Below are positions 1-8,586 of a stretch of 46,777 nucleotides of DNA, piece after piece. Position 1 is the stretch's first letter. Each line of letters opens with the position of its first letter. A model generated the notes under the pieces. The model had not been told where the DNA came from and searched no databases. It worked only from the letters and a program-made list of their open reading frames with translations. Source of the DNA: Desulfovibrio sp. (lineage in GTDB: Bacteria > Desulfobacterota > Desulfovibrionia > Desulfovibrionales > Desulfovibrionaceae); NCBI GenBank assembly GCA_031290615.1, contig JAITNF010000062.1, positions 1-46,777 of the forward strand, given 5' to 3'. The position numbers and the translations under genes are program-made.

Positions 1-464
1 TTTAGGCGTACCGCTACCAGGTATGACAAGTCAAACATAATGTTTTGGTTGTGGTGTTTATTTTGATTGTGACAGAACTGAGAAATATGTGATGATAACT
101 ATTGAAATTTTTGGATAAAGGATATTTACCATGACTATATACAATATACAATTATGTTTATTTTGTACGATTTAGATAATCTTGATCAAGATTATCTGAT
201 TTTGCTTAATAAGATATATAAAATAAGCAAGGTTCCGCTATATTCTATCATGTTCTATATTTAAATCCAAATCCGCATTGTGTATTCCCGCCGCGCGGAA
301 ATAGTATAGCCCATATTAATAATTTGTGCAATTAATGAGTCCTAAGCCCAGGCCCTGTGAGCGGTTACGATTTCTGGAGGAAAATCACTCAAAGCTGCGA
401 TGAATTTATTCCAAACCTCCTCCGTAGTGTTGAACTTCTTGGATCATTCTAATTGCCGTCATGC
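1..464. other. AT-rich non-coding stretch
   Basis: No convincing gene is visible. The first 280 bases are strongly AT-rich with many stops in all frames. Positions 330-352 resemble 27462-27484, which lie directly behind an IS1595-type transposase tail, so a solitary insertion-sequence end may be present here. Nothing else was recognised. Confidence 0.5.
330..352 (+). repeat. 23-bp solo repeat shared with the IS1595-like remnant end
   Basis: This stretch (core TTAATGAGTCCT) matches 27462-27484 with two differences. The second copy follows the stop codon of an IS1595-like transposase tail, so the sequence is probably part of that element's right end. No transposase sequence was recognised beside this copy, which would make it a solo remnant. 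Confidence 0.45.
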
Positions 465-1815
465 TACTCCGCATACAGCATAGTTTGAAGTTGTTCCACT
501 CTGCGAGAGTTCATCCGCGCCGCCGAATTTGTCAATAATATCATTTACGTTGCTGTGTTGAGAAATGGGAGGAAATTTCAGCACATCCGGCAAGGTGAAG
601 TTCGCCGCTTGCGGCGTATTTTTCCAGCAGGGCGTCCAGAATTTCGCGAACCTCCGGGCCATACGCGCTGAAGAATGCGGCCCGTTCTTTTTTCACACGG
701 TCGGCGCGCTGGCGGCTGGTGAACCAGGCGCGTTGAAGGCTAGAGGACAGAGCAGGTCAAAGGGAGCGGCTTCCGCCCTACCCGCCACGCCTGTTCGGCA
801 ACGATTGAGAATTCAATGCCGCGCTCGGCAAGCTGCCGGATAATACCTACACGCTGGCGCAGGTCATACGGACCGATGCAAAGCGTACGCACTTTTTCGG
901 CTATATAGTCGGTGAGCTTGACGACTCAGAGTTCGTCGGCATCAAGCTCGTGGTTGAGTTTCGGCGACAATTTCCACTTCCACCTGTCCGCCGTCAAAGT
1001 AATATTTTCGTGGAAGCCGGGGGGCACAATGTCGGAAGATGGGAAAGAATCGCCGTAGGGCGCGGAGGGATTCACACAGCACGGCAACGGATTCTGTATT
1101 CTGTTCATCGTATGCGTCCACGGTCAATGTCTCGGTCTGCGCGGCAAAGGCGGGAGCTCCGTCAAAGTCCCGAATCGGCAAAGTTACGCGTACCCGTGCC
1201 TGTGTAATTGAGTATATGGAGCGGCAGCCGTAATTGCGGCAGCCGTAATTGGGGTATTATCGGACAAGATCGGTGTTCAGATTGCCGAGCGTTGTGCGCA
1301 TTTCCGAGGCATGTTCCTGAGCAACACAAACAACACAAAAGACTATAGTCTTGTCGAACTGGTTGGTCTTTTTCAAAAAATCGGTAAGGTTCCGGGGCCG
1401 GCTTGCGGTGGCTTATTGCGTGATGATGCGATACACGCGATAGGAATCAAGAAATCCGTCCTCAATTCCCTGACGAGAGGCTGTACTGACGAGATTGCCA
1501 AAATACTAGTAAGTATCGCGGTTTTCGTCGCGCAAGTGGCGGTCATGCCAAGTTGGTTATGCGGGAGAGAAGTATTCGAAGATTTCGGCGTAATCCCTGG
1601 CCTGTTGCAAACAGTCGGCGGTGGGGTGAGCTTCTGACTTGGCCTCGACAACGGCAATGGGAACATCGCGGGATAACACAGAATATAGTTGCGCGGCTGC
1701 CGTGTACGATGGATGCGACCCATCCGTGATGGATGGATTGGATGGATGTTGACCGATCTACCAGCCGGCGGCCTGTAAAGCGAATCTGTGTTCGGCAGGT
1801 GTCGACTTCGGTCGG
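465..1815 (-). pseudogene. hsdR: Type I restriction enzyme R subunit (HsdR), decayed
   Basis: Pieces of an HsdR protein occur in order on the minus strand but in different frames. Near 1800 is an N-terminal scrap. At about 1560-1720 lies the nuclease segment with PIAVVEAK, the PD-(D/E)xK core, followed by QQARDYAEIF. At about 1230-1320 is a piece resembling the LVRQYPNYGCR region of the helicase domain. At 942-1181 and 870-1040 are the FDGGQVEVEIVAE and HELDADELRVVKLTDYIAEK stretches, and at 465-662 the C-terminal KFPPISQHSNVNDIIDKFGG. Family members run to roughly 800-1000 residues; this remnant is about 1.35 kb, so most helicase motifs are deleted. Several frameshifts and stops separate the pieces. 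In the living enzyme this subunit translocates DNA and cuts unmodified DNA. No HsdM or HsdS was recognised in the window. Confidence 0.85.
1221..1250. repeat. 15-bp perfect tandem duplication inside the hsdR remnant
   Basis: GCGGCAGCCGTAATT occurs twice back to back (1221-1235 and 1236-1250). It lies in the decayed HsdR region and probably arose by slippage in unconstrained sequence. Confidence 0.85.
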
Positions 1816-2135
1816 AATGGGTCAATTCTTAAGTCTCACAGCCATATTTGTCATGGCGCAAGCTGTGCTGTATGGAAGCCTGCATTGGCCATATACGGCA
1901 GAGATTATCATTCTCGACCTTCGGGACGATCTTGTGTTATTTGACGGCGAGATTATGCCCATAAAAAACCTCACCGGGGAAGAGTTGGAAAAATTCCGCG
2001 ACGAAGGGGAGACTGCATTTCGGAACTGACGCATATCCTTAGACTATGTACATTACGACGTGCAGAACTACCTGAATTCATGACAATGTGGTGAAAAATG
2101 CGTTGCGCAGCTCGCGCAAGCGCGAGAATTACTAC
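1816..2135. other. No recognised gene; short uncharacterised open frame
   Basis: A plus-strand open frame ends at 2029 with a plausible-looking tail (about 1890-2026, containing IKNLTGEELEKF). It has no convincing start or ribosome-binding site and overlaps the hsdR remnant at its 5' end. I do not recognise it; it may be a broken fragment of an accessory gene. Confidence 0.3.
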
Positions 2136-2164
2136 TTGACCGCACGCCGGTGTGGATGTATATT
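2136..2164 (+). promoter_or_regulatory. Sigma70-type promoter of the CAT tRNA
   Basis: TTGACC at 2136-2141 and TATATT at 2159-2164 are separated by 17 bp. The -10 box ends 10 bp before the first tRNA base, so transcription would start just ahead of position 2175. Confidence 0.7.
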
Positions 2165-2174
2165 ATCTTTTCAG

Positions 2175-2250
2175 GGGCCCATAGCTCAATTGGCAGAGCT
2201 TCCGGCTCATAACCGGCTGGTTCCAGGTTCAAGTCCTGGTGGGCCTACCA
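2175..2250 (+). tRNA. tRNA with CAT anticodon (Met elongator or Ile2)
   Basis: The cloverleaf folds with acceptor GGGCCCA/TGGGCCT (first pair G-T), D-arm GCTC/GAGC, an anticodon loop CTCATAA, a T-arm CCAGG-TTCAAGT-CCTGG and an encoded CCA end. The anticodon stem has one mismatch at its outer pair (T opposite C), a possible sign of drift. CAT anticodons occur in initiator Met, elongator Met and lysidine-modified Ile2. The acceptor lacks the C1-A72 mismatch usual for initiator, and the GG-CTCATAA-CC anticodon stem is also seen in Ile2 species, so elongator Met and Ile2 remain open. It has its own promoter. Confidence 0.93.
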
Positions 2251-2738
2251 AATATCTTTCCTTTATGGCACGACACACACAAGACAAAATGGACAAGCAG
2301 AGCTCTTGCGCCTGTGGTCACAAAGCATGTGTCCTGCATCAAGGAGCCTAAGGCCTTAGCCTCTCTTTTACGGACATAGACGATTATTCCGGGCGCGGCT
2401 TTGCGCATAGATCCCTATGTTTTTGTTCGCCCGAAAGAATTACGTTTCGCTGAATGGGCAGAATTGGACGGAGAACAGTGCCATGAATATCACCAATCAG
2501 GTCACGGAAGCGGGGGACGAGTCTAGCTGCACAAGTCGGAAGGCCGAACGATGAGCATGCATATCGCGCACCGCCGCAAGATGGCAGACCACGATTGCTG
2601 AGAACTACGCCGTCTCAGTTCATCAGTTTATGTACTGCTCTAAATGTTTATTTCCGATATTAAGCTATACCTTCAGTGGGTTATCCTCAAGTACAGCCAA
2701 CATTTTCTTTACCTAGCAGCTAAATTCATCTTTAATTT
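2251..2738. other. Gene-poor stretch
   Basis: No gene or element was recognised between the tRNA and the palindrome of the next operon. A 12-bp palindrome CTAAGGCCTTAG lies near 2348-2359 with a short T-rich tail and might serve as a weak tRNA terminator, but it has no loop, so I do not call it one. Confidence 0.4.
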
Positions 2739-2764
2739 AAAAAATAGAGGTACCTCTATTTTTT
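2739..2764. promoter_or_regulatory. Perfect 26-bp palindrome, candidate operator
   Basis: A perfect inverted repeat centred between 2751 and 2752 has core TAGAGGTACCTCTA and A/T arms. It ends one base before the -35 box of the following operon. A dyad of this kind suits a dimeric MarR-type repressor, and the downstream operon encodes one. Autoregulation is inferred. Confidence 0.7.
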
Positions 2765-2765
2765 C

Positions 2766-2794
2766 TTGACTCCACCGAGATTGCCCCTTATATC
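2766..2794 (+). promoter_or_regulatory. Promoter of the His-rich protein/MarR operon
   Basis: TTGACT at 2766-2771 and TATATC at 2789-2794 are spaced by 17 bp. The perfect palindrome lies immediately upstream and a second imperfect one just downstream, so bound regulator could block both sides of RNA polymerase. Confidence 0.6.
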
Positions 2795-2801
2795 TCAATT
2801 C

Positions 2802-2815
2802 AAGAGGTACATCTT
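2802..2815. promoter_or_regulatory. Second, imperfect operator-like palindrome
   Basis: AAGAGGTACATCTT repeats the core of the palindrome at 2739-2764 (AGAGGTAC..TCT) with one mismatched pair. The two centres are 57 bp apart and bracket the predicted promoter, with this copy near the transcription start. Confidence 0.55.
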
Positions 2816-2836
2816 ATTAATCACGAAGAGAATCAT

Positions 2837-3109
2837 ATGTTTGATTTTTTAACAAAAAATCACCGTTCAGGGCATCATCATTTTGGACATCGCCACTCAT
2901 CGGAGCATGATCACGGCTTCGGAGTATCAAGGCTACACCAATGGCTGCATCGGCATGCCGACGGCATACGGCATGTTCAGACTCTGGAAATGAATCCAGC
3001 CCAATGCCCTCACTGCGACAGGCACTGCCCTTTGTCCGCTCCCAAGTGCGGCCAGGGAAAAGCATTTGCTTTACAATATTATACAGAACAAATTAAGGAA
3101 TTAATATGA
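2837..3109 (+). CDS. Small His/Cys-rich protein, putative metal-binding
   Basis: A 90-residue protein with 14 histidines, most in residues 9-43 (including HHH and the cluster HRHSSEHDH). Four cysteines near the C-terminal half lie in a CPHC...HCPLSAPKCG arrangement that could form a metal site. There is no signal peptide or membrane segment. Its stop codon overlaps the start of the downstream MarR gene (ATGA), so the two are translationally coupled, and both carry His/Cys-rich stretches. I do not know a named family. Binding of a transition metal such as nickel, zinc or iron is inferred from composition and context. It is probably controlled by the adjacent palindromes. Confidence 0.75.
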   Translation: MFDFLTKNHRSGHHHFGHRHSSEHDHGFGVSRLHQWLHRHADGIRHVQTLEMNPAQCPHCDRHCPLSAPKCGQGKAFALQYYTEQIKELI

Positions 3110-3654
3110 ACGAAAACAATGCCACACCTGATACAACGGTGCATAATGAAACGCTGACGGTGCTTTTTCATCACGCTGTCAAAATCATGGTTCGCATATA
3201 CCATCACCAGGGACATGCCGAGCATGCGCAGACGCATATCCTTGCCATATTGAAAGCCCATGGGTCTATAAATCAACGGGAGTTGTTGGAAATGCTCAAT
3301 GTCCGCTCAACTTCTTTAAGTGAGCTTTTAGACAAACTTGAACACCGGGGTTTCATCACGCGCGCGCGCGACGAGCGGGACAAACGTAACTTTATCATTA
3401 CGGCCACGGAACAAGGCAAGGCCACTACGGAAGGTCATGAGGACGCACGGCAAAAAAACGCGGATGCCCTCTTTGCCTCTCTCTCTGACGAAGACCGACA
3501 AAAATTAGGAGAACTTCTGGGCAAGCTTGTCAACGCTTGGAGGAAAAAATTCTCTGGGCATGATTCAAAACATGAATGCGGCCACAATCACCACAGGCCC
3601 TGGCATGAACATGAATGCGGGCATGAACATCATATCAGTGCGTTCCGCCCTTGA
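3106..3654 (+). CDS. MarR-family regulator with His/Cys-rich C-terminal tail
   Basis: A 182-residue MarR-type winged helix-turn-helix protein. Residues about 30-130 contain the DNA-binding region (INQRELLEMLNVRSTSLSEL, then LEHRGFITRARDERDKRN for the wing). MarR proteins are normally about 140-160 residues. This one ends in a tail (roughly residues 150-182) with ten histidines and two cysteines, in which HECGH occurs twice. AAGGA lies about 8 bp before the start, and the start overlaps the upstream stop codon. The tail suggests the regulator senses a metal directly, with the palindromes at 2739-2764 and 2802-2815 as its likely targets. Metal identity and autoregulation are inference. Confidence 0.88.
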   Translation: MNENNATPDTTVHNETLTVLFHHAVKIMVRIYHHQGHAEHAQTHILAILKAHGSINQRELLEMLNVRSTSLSELLDKLEHRGFITRARDERDKRNFIITATEQGKATTEGHEDARQKNADALFASLSDEDRQKLGELLGKLVNAWRKKFSGHDSKHECGHNHHRPWHEHECGHEHHISAFRP

Positions 3655-3678
3655 CTAAGATGAAGTAAACCGCCAACC

Positions 3679-3702
3679 AGCGCCCGTAGCAATGCGGGCG
3701 CT
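3679..3702 (+). terminator. Terminator-like hairpin after the MarR gene
   Basis: AGCGCCCG pairs perfectly with CGGGCGCT around an 8-base loop, 24 bp after the MarR stop. There is no immediate T-run, but a pyrimidine-rich tail follows, so termination efficiency is uncertain. Confidence 0.5.
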
Positions 3703-4695
3703 ATCGCTCCTTACACTATTTTCTTCAACTTTCCATTTTACCCGGAGCAGCCCAATGTTGCTTGCCAAAAATTGTAACCCCATTCCTCAAGTTTTGGAGA
3801 ATGAGAATTACAAGGTGCATGATTTTTTCCTGAAAATCCCCATTGCGAAAATGGTTAATACCTAATTATCCAACAGAAGAGGCGATAGCAATCTCCACTC
3901 CCTTAAATTTTCCCCCTCCCCATATCACGTCCAAAGATGCGCAAAATCACCTAACGATATCCAGAAATATTTGGGATATCTCTTGGGGTATTTTTTCTTT
4001 AATTAAAAATTCATTATAAATTTAAAATATATATTAATATTAATCTAGCTCTGGCACGGCATTGACTTTGTCGTAAGCCGCCAGAATACGTCCAACGGAC
4101 TCAAGGCCGCGCTTCTGTTCCTGAGCCTTTTACACTTCAAGACGCGCAACCTTTGCGGCCAATTTCCGGACTTCGGCTTGCAGATTTTCCTTTTGCGCGG
4201 CCACATGATTTTTAACCGCCAACGCCTTGGTCTGCTGTGCAATAATGTACCGCGCCTGCTTCAAGGCATCTTTGTTAGTTGAACATGGAAGCTGCGGGCA
4301 GCATAGGCTGTTCAGCCAGTTCCTTTTTCGCCTCCTGAGCCCTGACGCTCATAAGACAGCACACATTCACGCATGGCCACTTCTGTCCTGTTCCAGCACG
4401 GCGTTCATACCCTACTCCTCCAGGTGCATGGAACTGATCATTTCTTGCTGCTGTTTGAACTCATTGCGGCAATTCCGTTTGCAGTTTTTTCAGGTTTTCC
4501 CTCGGATATCTTTAAAATTCGTTGACGGGTACGCTAGATCACATCGCAGTCATTTCATAATGGAGACGCTACTTCGCCGTTGATAAATTTGTGCCAGAAG
4601 ACGTGGATGTTTCCACGTGCCAAAAAATTCATTGAAATATTATTTAGATTCGCGTCCGATTATTCACTCAGAATATAAGGGAAAAAATAAATTTT
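3703..4695. other. Degraded stretch with a coiled-coil coding remnant on the minus strand
   Basis: No intact gene is present. On the minus strand, about 4045-4240, a frame reads as a Lys/Glu/Gln/Ala-rich coiled coil (AAQKENLQAEVRKLAAKVA) interrupted by a stop, and further broken pieces continue to about 4500. This may be a decayed accessory or plasmid gene, but the family could not be identified. The flanks are AT-rich and featureless. Confidence 0.35.
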
Positions 4696-5169
4696 ATGAA
4701 AAAGATCCAATTTGGTGCTTCAAATTTGTTGGAACTATCAAGAAAGAAAGTTCCAAAATTTTGCAATAGCATTATTATATTTTATGGCAATCAATTAAGA
4801 AGACGCATATCTAAAATTTTTTGTGTATTGCCAGGTAATGGATTGTCTTCTAAAAAAATGTTCTTTCGTTTCCTTAAGTCATTACCTGATGAAGACAAAT
4901 TTGGGGGTCAGGCATTAGGTACTTATAATAAACAAATCTGCTTTGAAAATTATTCTTCTGAACCAATTTTCCGTGATTATTTTAAAAAATGGTTTAACTC
5001 TCAGGAACTATATTGGGAAAATAACTGTAATAGATTGATTAAACGCTGGATAAAAGATCATGCTGAGCTAGTAAAAATTTTTCAAAAAGATTTTAAGGAC
5101 GTTTTTGGGCATGTTCAAAAAAAGCTAAGTAATTCTTGTTGCATTGTCAGCGTAACAATTACTATGTAA
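4696..5169 (+). CDS. AT-rich orphan hypothetical protein
   Basis: An uninterrupted frame of 157 codons, much more AT-rich than the housekeeping genes of the window. The product is basic and rich in Lys, Phe, Asn and Ser, with no obvious signal peptide, membrane segment or known motif. A purine-rich stretch (AAGGGAAAAAATAA) precedes the start and may hold a weak ribosome-binding site. It sits alone between degraded DNA and a broken type III methyltransferase. The base composition suggests acquisition from elsewhere. It could be a real accessory protein or the tail of a larger broken gene; I do not recognise it. Confidence 0.45.
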   Translation: MKKIQFGASNLLELSRKKVPKFCNSIIIFYGNQLRRRISKIFCVLPGNGLSSKKMFFRFLKSLPDEDKFGGQALGTYNKQICFENYSSEPIFRDYFKKWFNSQELYWENNCNRLIKRWIKDHAELVKIFQKDFKDVFGHVQKKLSNSCCIVSVTITM

Positions 5170-5326
5170 TAATTTGTAATTTAGAGTTTTAATGATTTTG
5201 GCGCTACTTTTGCATTTCTCTTAACTCCTGCTCTTATTGGCTTCCAGCAGCAGCTTCGGCAACGCGATGCCGGAGCTACTTTTATTTTTGTCACTGTCAA
5301 CCGGTCTATTCTGTAGTGGGAAGCAG

Positions 5327-5710
5327 ATGATGCAAAAACTCAAAATGCACTCCCCGGACATAACCTAGGACAATATCGCCCGCATCCGCGAACTGTTCCC
5401 CAACTGCGTTACCGAAGCTCGTGACGCAGAAAAAATAAGGCTTGCTGTAGATTTTGACCTATTACGACAAAATCTTTCCGCCTCACTGGTAGAAGGCCCT
5501 CAGAAACGCTACCGCCTTGACTGACCGGGAAAGAAGGAGACTTTTCTCACGGCCAACGCACCCATTGCCAAAATCTTGCGCCCCTGCCGGGAAGAAAGCG
5601 TAGATGTTGGCACTATCGAGAACTTGTACATTGAGGGAGACAACCTTGACGCGCTCAAGCTGCTTCAGGAGTCTTACCTCGGCAAGATCAAGATGATTTA
5701 TTATGAGTTC
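5327..5710 (+). pseudogene. mod: Type III DNA methyltransferase (Mod), truncated and frameshifted
   Basis: The reading starts at the tandem ATGs at 5327/5330. It continues through recognisable Mod N-terminal sequence: KMHSPDI, DNIARIRELFPNCVTEARDA, LAVDFDLLRQNLS, LVEGPQKRYRLD, then after a frameshift RPCREESVDVGTIENLYIEG and DALKLLQESYLGKIKMIY. In-frame stops interrupt it near 5369 and 5521. The sequence breaks off exactly where the catalytic DPPY motif should follow, so only about 125 of the usual 600 or more codons remain. The living protein is the N6-adenine methylation and specificity subunit of a type III restriction system. No Res subunit was found nearby. Confidence 0.85.
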
Positions 5711-5861
5711 TATTTGATTATGATCATCTCTTCCTACTTGCGCTGCGTCAAAAAAATGCGTACCAGACTGACAGAACAAACTGTCGACAAATTTTTCAAC
5801 GCGCCCTGTGAGCTTACCGGAACTTTCCGGACAAAACGCCGCATTCTCCACGGAGGCTGTC

Positions 5862-6659
5862 ATGCAAGACACTTTTGACAAGACGCCTGTTCTGCCGGGT
5901 GTAAAACCTGTGCTGGAGCTGCTTTCGCGCGATCCCGGACGCATAGACCTTGTTTACTGCAAAAAAGGTCTACGCAGTCACGAGGCGCTGGAGGCTCAAA
6001 AGCTGTGTCGTCAGAACGGCCTGCGCTTCACCCTGGTGGAGCAGGCGGTTCTGGACCATATGTGCCGCGACGCCCGGCGAGGAAAAACTGCCGTAGCTCA
6101 TCAGGGTCTTGTGGCGCGTCTGACTCCGAGCGCCTATTGCAGACTTGACGAAATGCTCTCCTCCGTCACAGACGCGCCGCTGCCCCTGGCACTGGCTCTT
6201 GATCAAGTGCAGGACCCCGGCAATGTCGGATCCCTTGCCCGCACTCTCTACGCCCTAGGCGGTGCGGGCATCATTCTGCCCCTACACAACAGCGCCCATC
6301 TTGGCCCGGCTGCGCATAAAGCCGCAGCTGGAGCCTTGGAACATATGCCACTAGCGCGGGTGGCAAACCTCGGGCACGCCCTGGACAAGGCCGAGGAAAG
6401 GGGCTTTGTCATTTACGGAACCGGCTGCGGAGAAAAATCCGTTGGCCAGTTCACGCGTAACGCCTTTGCCGAACATCTGCGCCTGCCCGCTGTGCTGGCA
6501 TTCGGCAATGAGCAGAAAGGTTTGCGTCCCGGTGTTGCGAAACGTTGCACCTGCCTGTTGCACATTCCAACGGCGCGAGACTTTGACTCTTTCAATGTTG
6601 CCCAAGCCGGAGCCATACTGCTTGGCCTTGCCGCCGCACGACACGCGAACCGCACATAG
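5862..6659 (+). CDS. rlmB: TrmH/SpoU-family rRNA methyltransferase (RlmB-like)
   Basis: A 265-residue SPOUT-class methyltransferase. After an N-terminal substrate-binding region (residues 1-90), the knotted catalytic domain shows the three TrmH motifs: QDPGNVGSLARTLYALG, AFGNEQKGLRPG and SFNVAQAGAILLG. RlmB methylates the 2'-hydroxyl of G2251 in 23S rRNA; TrmH-type tRNA methylation cannot be excluded. An upstream in-frame codon at 5808 lies in the remnant sequence before the gene. I chose ATG at 5862 because CGGAGG sits 6 bp before it and the following sequence matches the family N-terminus. The gene stands alone between the mod remnant and glnS and looks intact. Confidence 0.87.
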   Translation: MQDTFDKTPVLPGVKPVLELLSRDPGRIDLVYCKKGLRSHEALEAQKLCRQNGLRFTLVEQAVLDHMCRDARRGKTAVAHQGLVARLTPSAYCRLDEMLSSVTDAPLPLALALDQVQDPGNVGSLARTLYALGGAGIILPLHNSAHLGPAAHKAAAGALEHMPLARVANLGHALDKAEERGFVIYGTGCGEKSVGQFTRNAFAEHLRLPAVLAFGNEQKGLRPGVAKRCTCLLHIPTARDFDSFNVAQAGAILLGLAAARHANRT

Positions 6660-6852
6660 ACCTCTTGTTGTCTCTTTCGACAGTACCCAAAAACAATAGG
6701 GCATTGCGGTTCCCGTTGTTGTTCAGACTTTTCATACTATTGTCCTGGAAAGAAGATCAGTCATGATTGACCCTTGACGGCACTTGACGTATTTTTGCCC
6801 AAGCGGAAACATTATTTGCAAAAAAAAACAGACAGGCAACACGGAGCACCGC

Positions 6853-8586
6853 ATGGCAGCAAACAGTGAAGACAAGACCACTCAGACCTCCACGGAGAAC
6901 ATCAGGGAAATCCCGGGCGTTAATTTTATCCGCGCGCAAATCCGGCTCGACAACGACCGCGGAACCTACGATGGGCGGGTATGCACGCGATTTCCCCCGG
7001 AACCCAACGGCTATCTGCACCTCGGGCATACAAAGTCCGTCTGCCTCAATTTCGGAGTGGCTGCAGAATTTGGTGGGCAGTGCAATCTGCGCTTTGACGA
7101 CACCAATCCCACTAGAGAAGAAACCGAGTATGTGGATTCCATTCGGGAAGACGTACGCTGGCTTGGCGGCGACTGGCAGGATCGGGAATTCTACGCCTCG
7201 GACTATTTTGAACAGCTCTATGCCCATGCCGAAGAACTGATCAAAATGGGCAAGGCCTATGTGGATGACCTCTCCGCCGACGACATTCGGAAATATCGCG
7301 GAACCCTGACGGAACCCGGCAGAGAGAGCCCCTGGCGTGACCGCGGCGTGGAAGAAAACCTCGGACTGTTCCGCCGTATGCGCGCCGGAGAATTTCCTGA
7401 CGGCACGCGGGTGCTGCGGGCCAAAATTGACATGGCCGCGTCCAACCTTGTCATGCGCGACCCCACGCTCTACCGCATCCGCCATGCCGGGCATCACCGC
7501 ACCGGCAACAAATGGTGCATCTATCCTCTATATGACTACACCCACTGCCTTTCCGATTCGCTGGAAGGTATCACGCATTCGCTCTGCACCCTGGAATTCG
7601 TGAACAACAAGGAACTGTACGACTGGGTACTGGACACGCTCAACGTCTACCATCCGCGCCAGTACGAATTTGCTCGTCTCAACGTCACCTGTACCATACT
7701 CTCCAAGCGCAAGCTCATTCAGCTTGTAGAGGGCGGACATGTGAACGGCTGGAACGACCCCCGCATGCCCACCCTGTGTGGCCTGCGCCGCCGGGGCGTC
7801 CCCCCCGGAGCACTGCGTGAGTTCTGCGCGCTGGTGGGCATGGCGCGGGTCAATTCCACAGTGGAATACGCCATGCTGGAGTTCTGCATCCGCGAATATC
7901 TCAACGGACATACCCCGCGCTTCATGGCCGTGCTTGATCCCATAAAGGTGGTCATAGAAAACTACCCCGAGGACCGGGTGGAGGAATTCGACATGCCTCT
8001 CCACCCCGAGGACGACTCCTACGGCAGCCGCAAGGTGCCCTTTTCCCGCGAACTCTGGATTGAGCGGGATGATTTTCGCTTTGTTCCGCCAAAAAAATAC
8101 TACAGGCTGACCCTCGGCTCTGAAGTACGCCTGCGCTACGCCTATTTTATCACCTGCCGGGAAGCAATTGTGGATTCCGATGGCAAAGTGACGGAACTGC
8201 GTTGCGTCTATGATCCGCAAAGCCGCAGCGGGCAAAGCCCGGACGGCCGTCGCGTGAAAGGCACCATCCACTGGGTGAGCGCCGTCCATGCCAACTCCGC
8301 CGAAATTCGCCTGTATGATCAGCTTTTCACGGTGAAAAACCCCGACAACGCGCCGGGGGGAGGGACATTTCTGGACAATCTCAACCCGAACTCGCTGCAG
8401 ACCGTACGCGGCTGGCTGGAGCCAGCGCTGGCGGCCTTGGATCCCGGCGCACGCGTCCAGTTCGAGCGTGTGGGCTACTTCTGCAAGGACAGGGATAGCA
8501 CGCCGGAGAAGCCGGTTTTCAACCGCACTGTCACCCTGCGCGATACCTGGGCAAAAATGGAAAAAAAGGATCAAAATCATGAATGA
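6853..8586 (+). CDS. glnS: Glutaminyl-tRNA synthetase
   Basis: A 577-residue class I aminoacyl-tRNA synthetase that charges tRNA-Gln with glutamine in the cytoplasm. The HIGH motif appears as [15 protein letters not shown] near residue 45 and the KMSKS loop as ILSKRKL near residue 280. The PPEPNG form and the C-terminal anticodon-binding beta-barrel region (after about residue 355) are typical of GlnRS rather than GluRS. I placed the start at the ATG at 6853 rather than the longer frame from 6784, because GlnRS conservation begins soon after and GGAG lies just upstream. The 3' end overlaps the ilvD start by 8 bp, so the two genes are co-transcribed. Confidence 0.95.
   Translation: MAANSEDKTTQTSTENIREIPGVNFIRAQIRLDNDRGTYDGRVCTRFPPEPNGYLHLGHTKSVCLNFGVAAEFGGQCNLRFDDTNPTREETEYVDSIREDVRWLGGDWQDREFYASDYFEQLYAHAEELIKMGKAYVDDLSADDIRKYRGTLTEPGRESPWRDRGVEENLGLFRRMRAGEFPDGTRVLRAKIDMAASNLVMRDPTLYRIRHAGHHRTGNKWCIYPLYDYTHCLSDSLEGITHSLCTLEFVNNKELYDWVLDTLNVYHPRQYEFARLNVTCTILSKRKLIQLVEGGHVNGWNDPRMPTLCGLRRRGVPPGALREFCALVGMARVNSTVEYAMLEFCIREYLNGHTPRFMAVLDPIKVVIENYPEDRVEEFDMPLHPEDDSYGSRKVPFSRELWIERDDFRFVPPKKYYRLTLGSEVRLRYAYFITCREAIVDSDGKVTELRCVYDPQSRSGQSPDGRRVKGTIHWVSAVHANSAEIRLYDQLFTVKNPDNAPGGGTFLDNLNPNSLQTVRGWLEPALAALDPGARVQFERVGYFCKDRDSTPEKPVFNRTVTLRDTWAKMEKKDQNHE

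Noticed and set aside
2175-2250. Initiator tRNA-Met call for the CAT tRNA
   Set aside because: The acceptor lacks the initiator C1-A72 mismatch and the anticodon stem lacks the three G-C pairs typical of initiator tRNA.
2348-2359. CTAAGGCCTTAG palindrome as a tRNA terminator
   Set aside because: Without a loop and with only a loose T-rich tail it would not form a normal intrinsic terminator.
5808-5861. Upstream in-frame extension of the rlmB-like gene
   Set aside because: It lies in remnant sequence and lacks a ribosome-binding site, whereas ATG 5862 has CGGAGG at good spacing.
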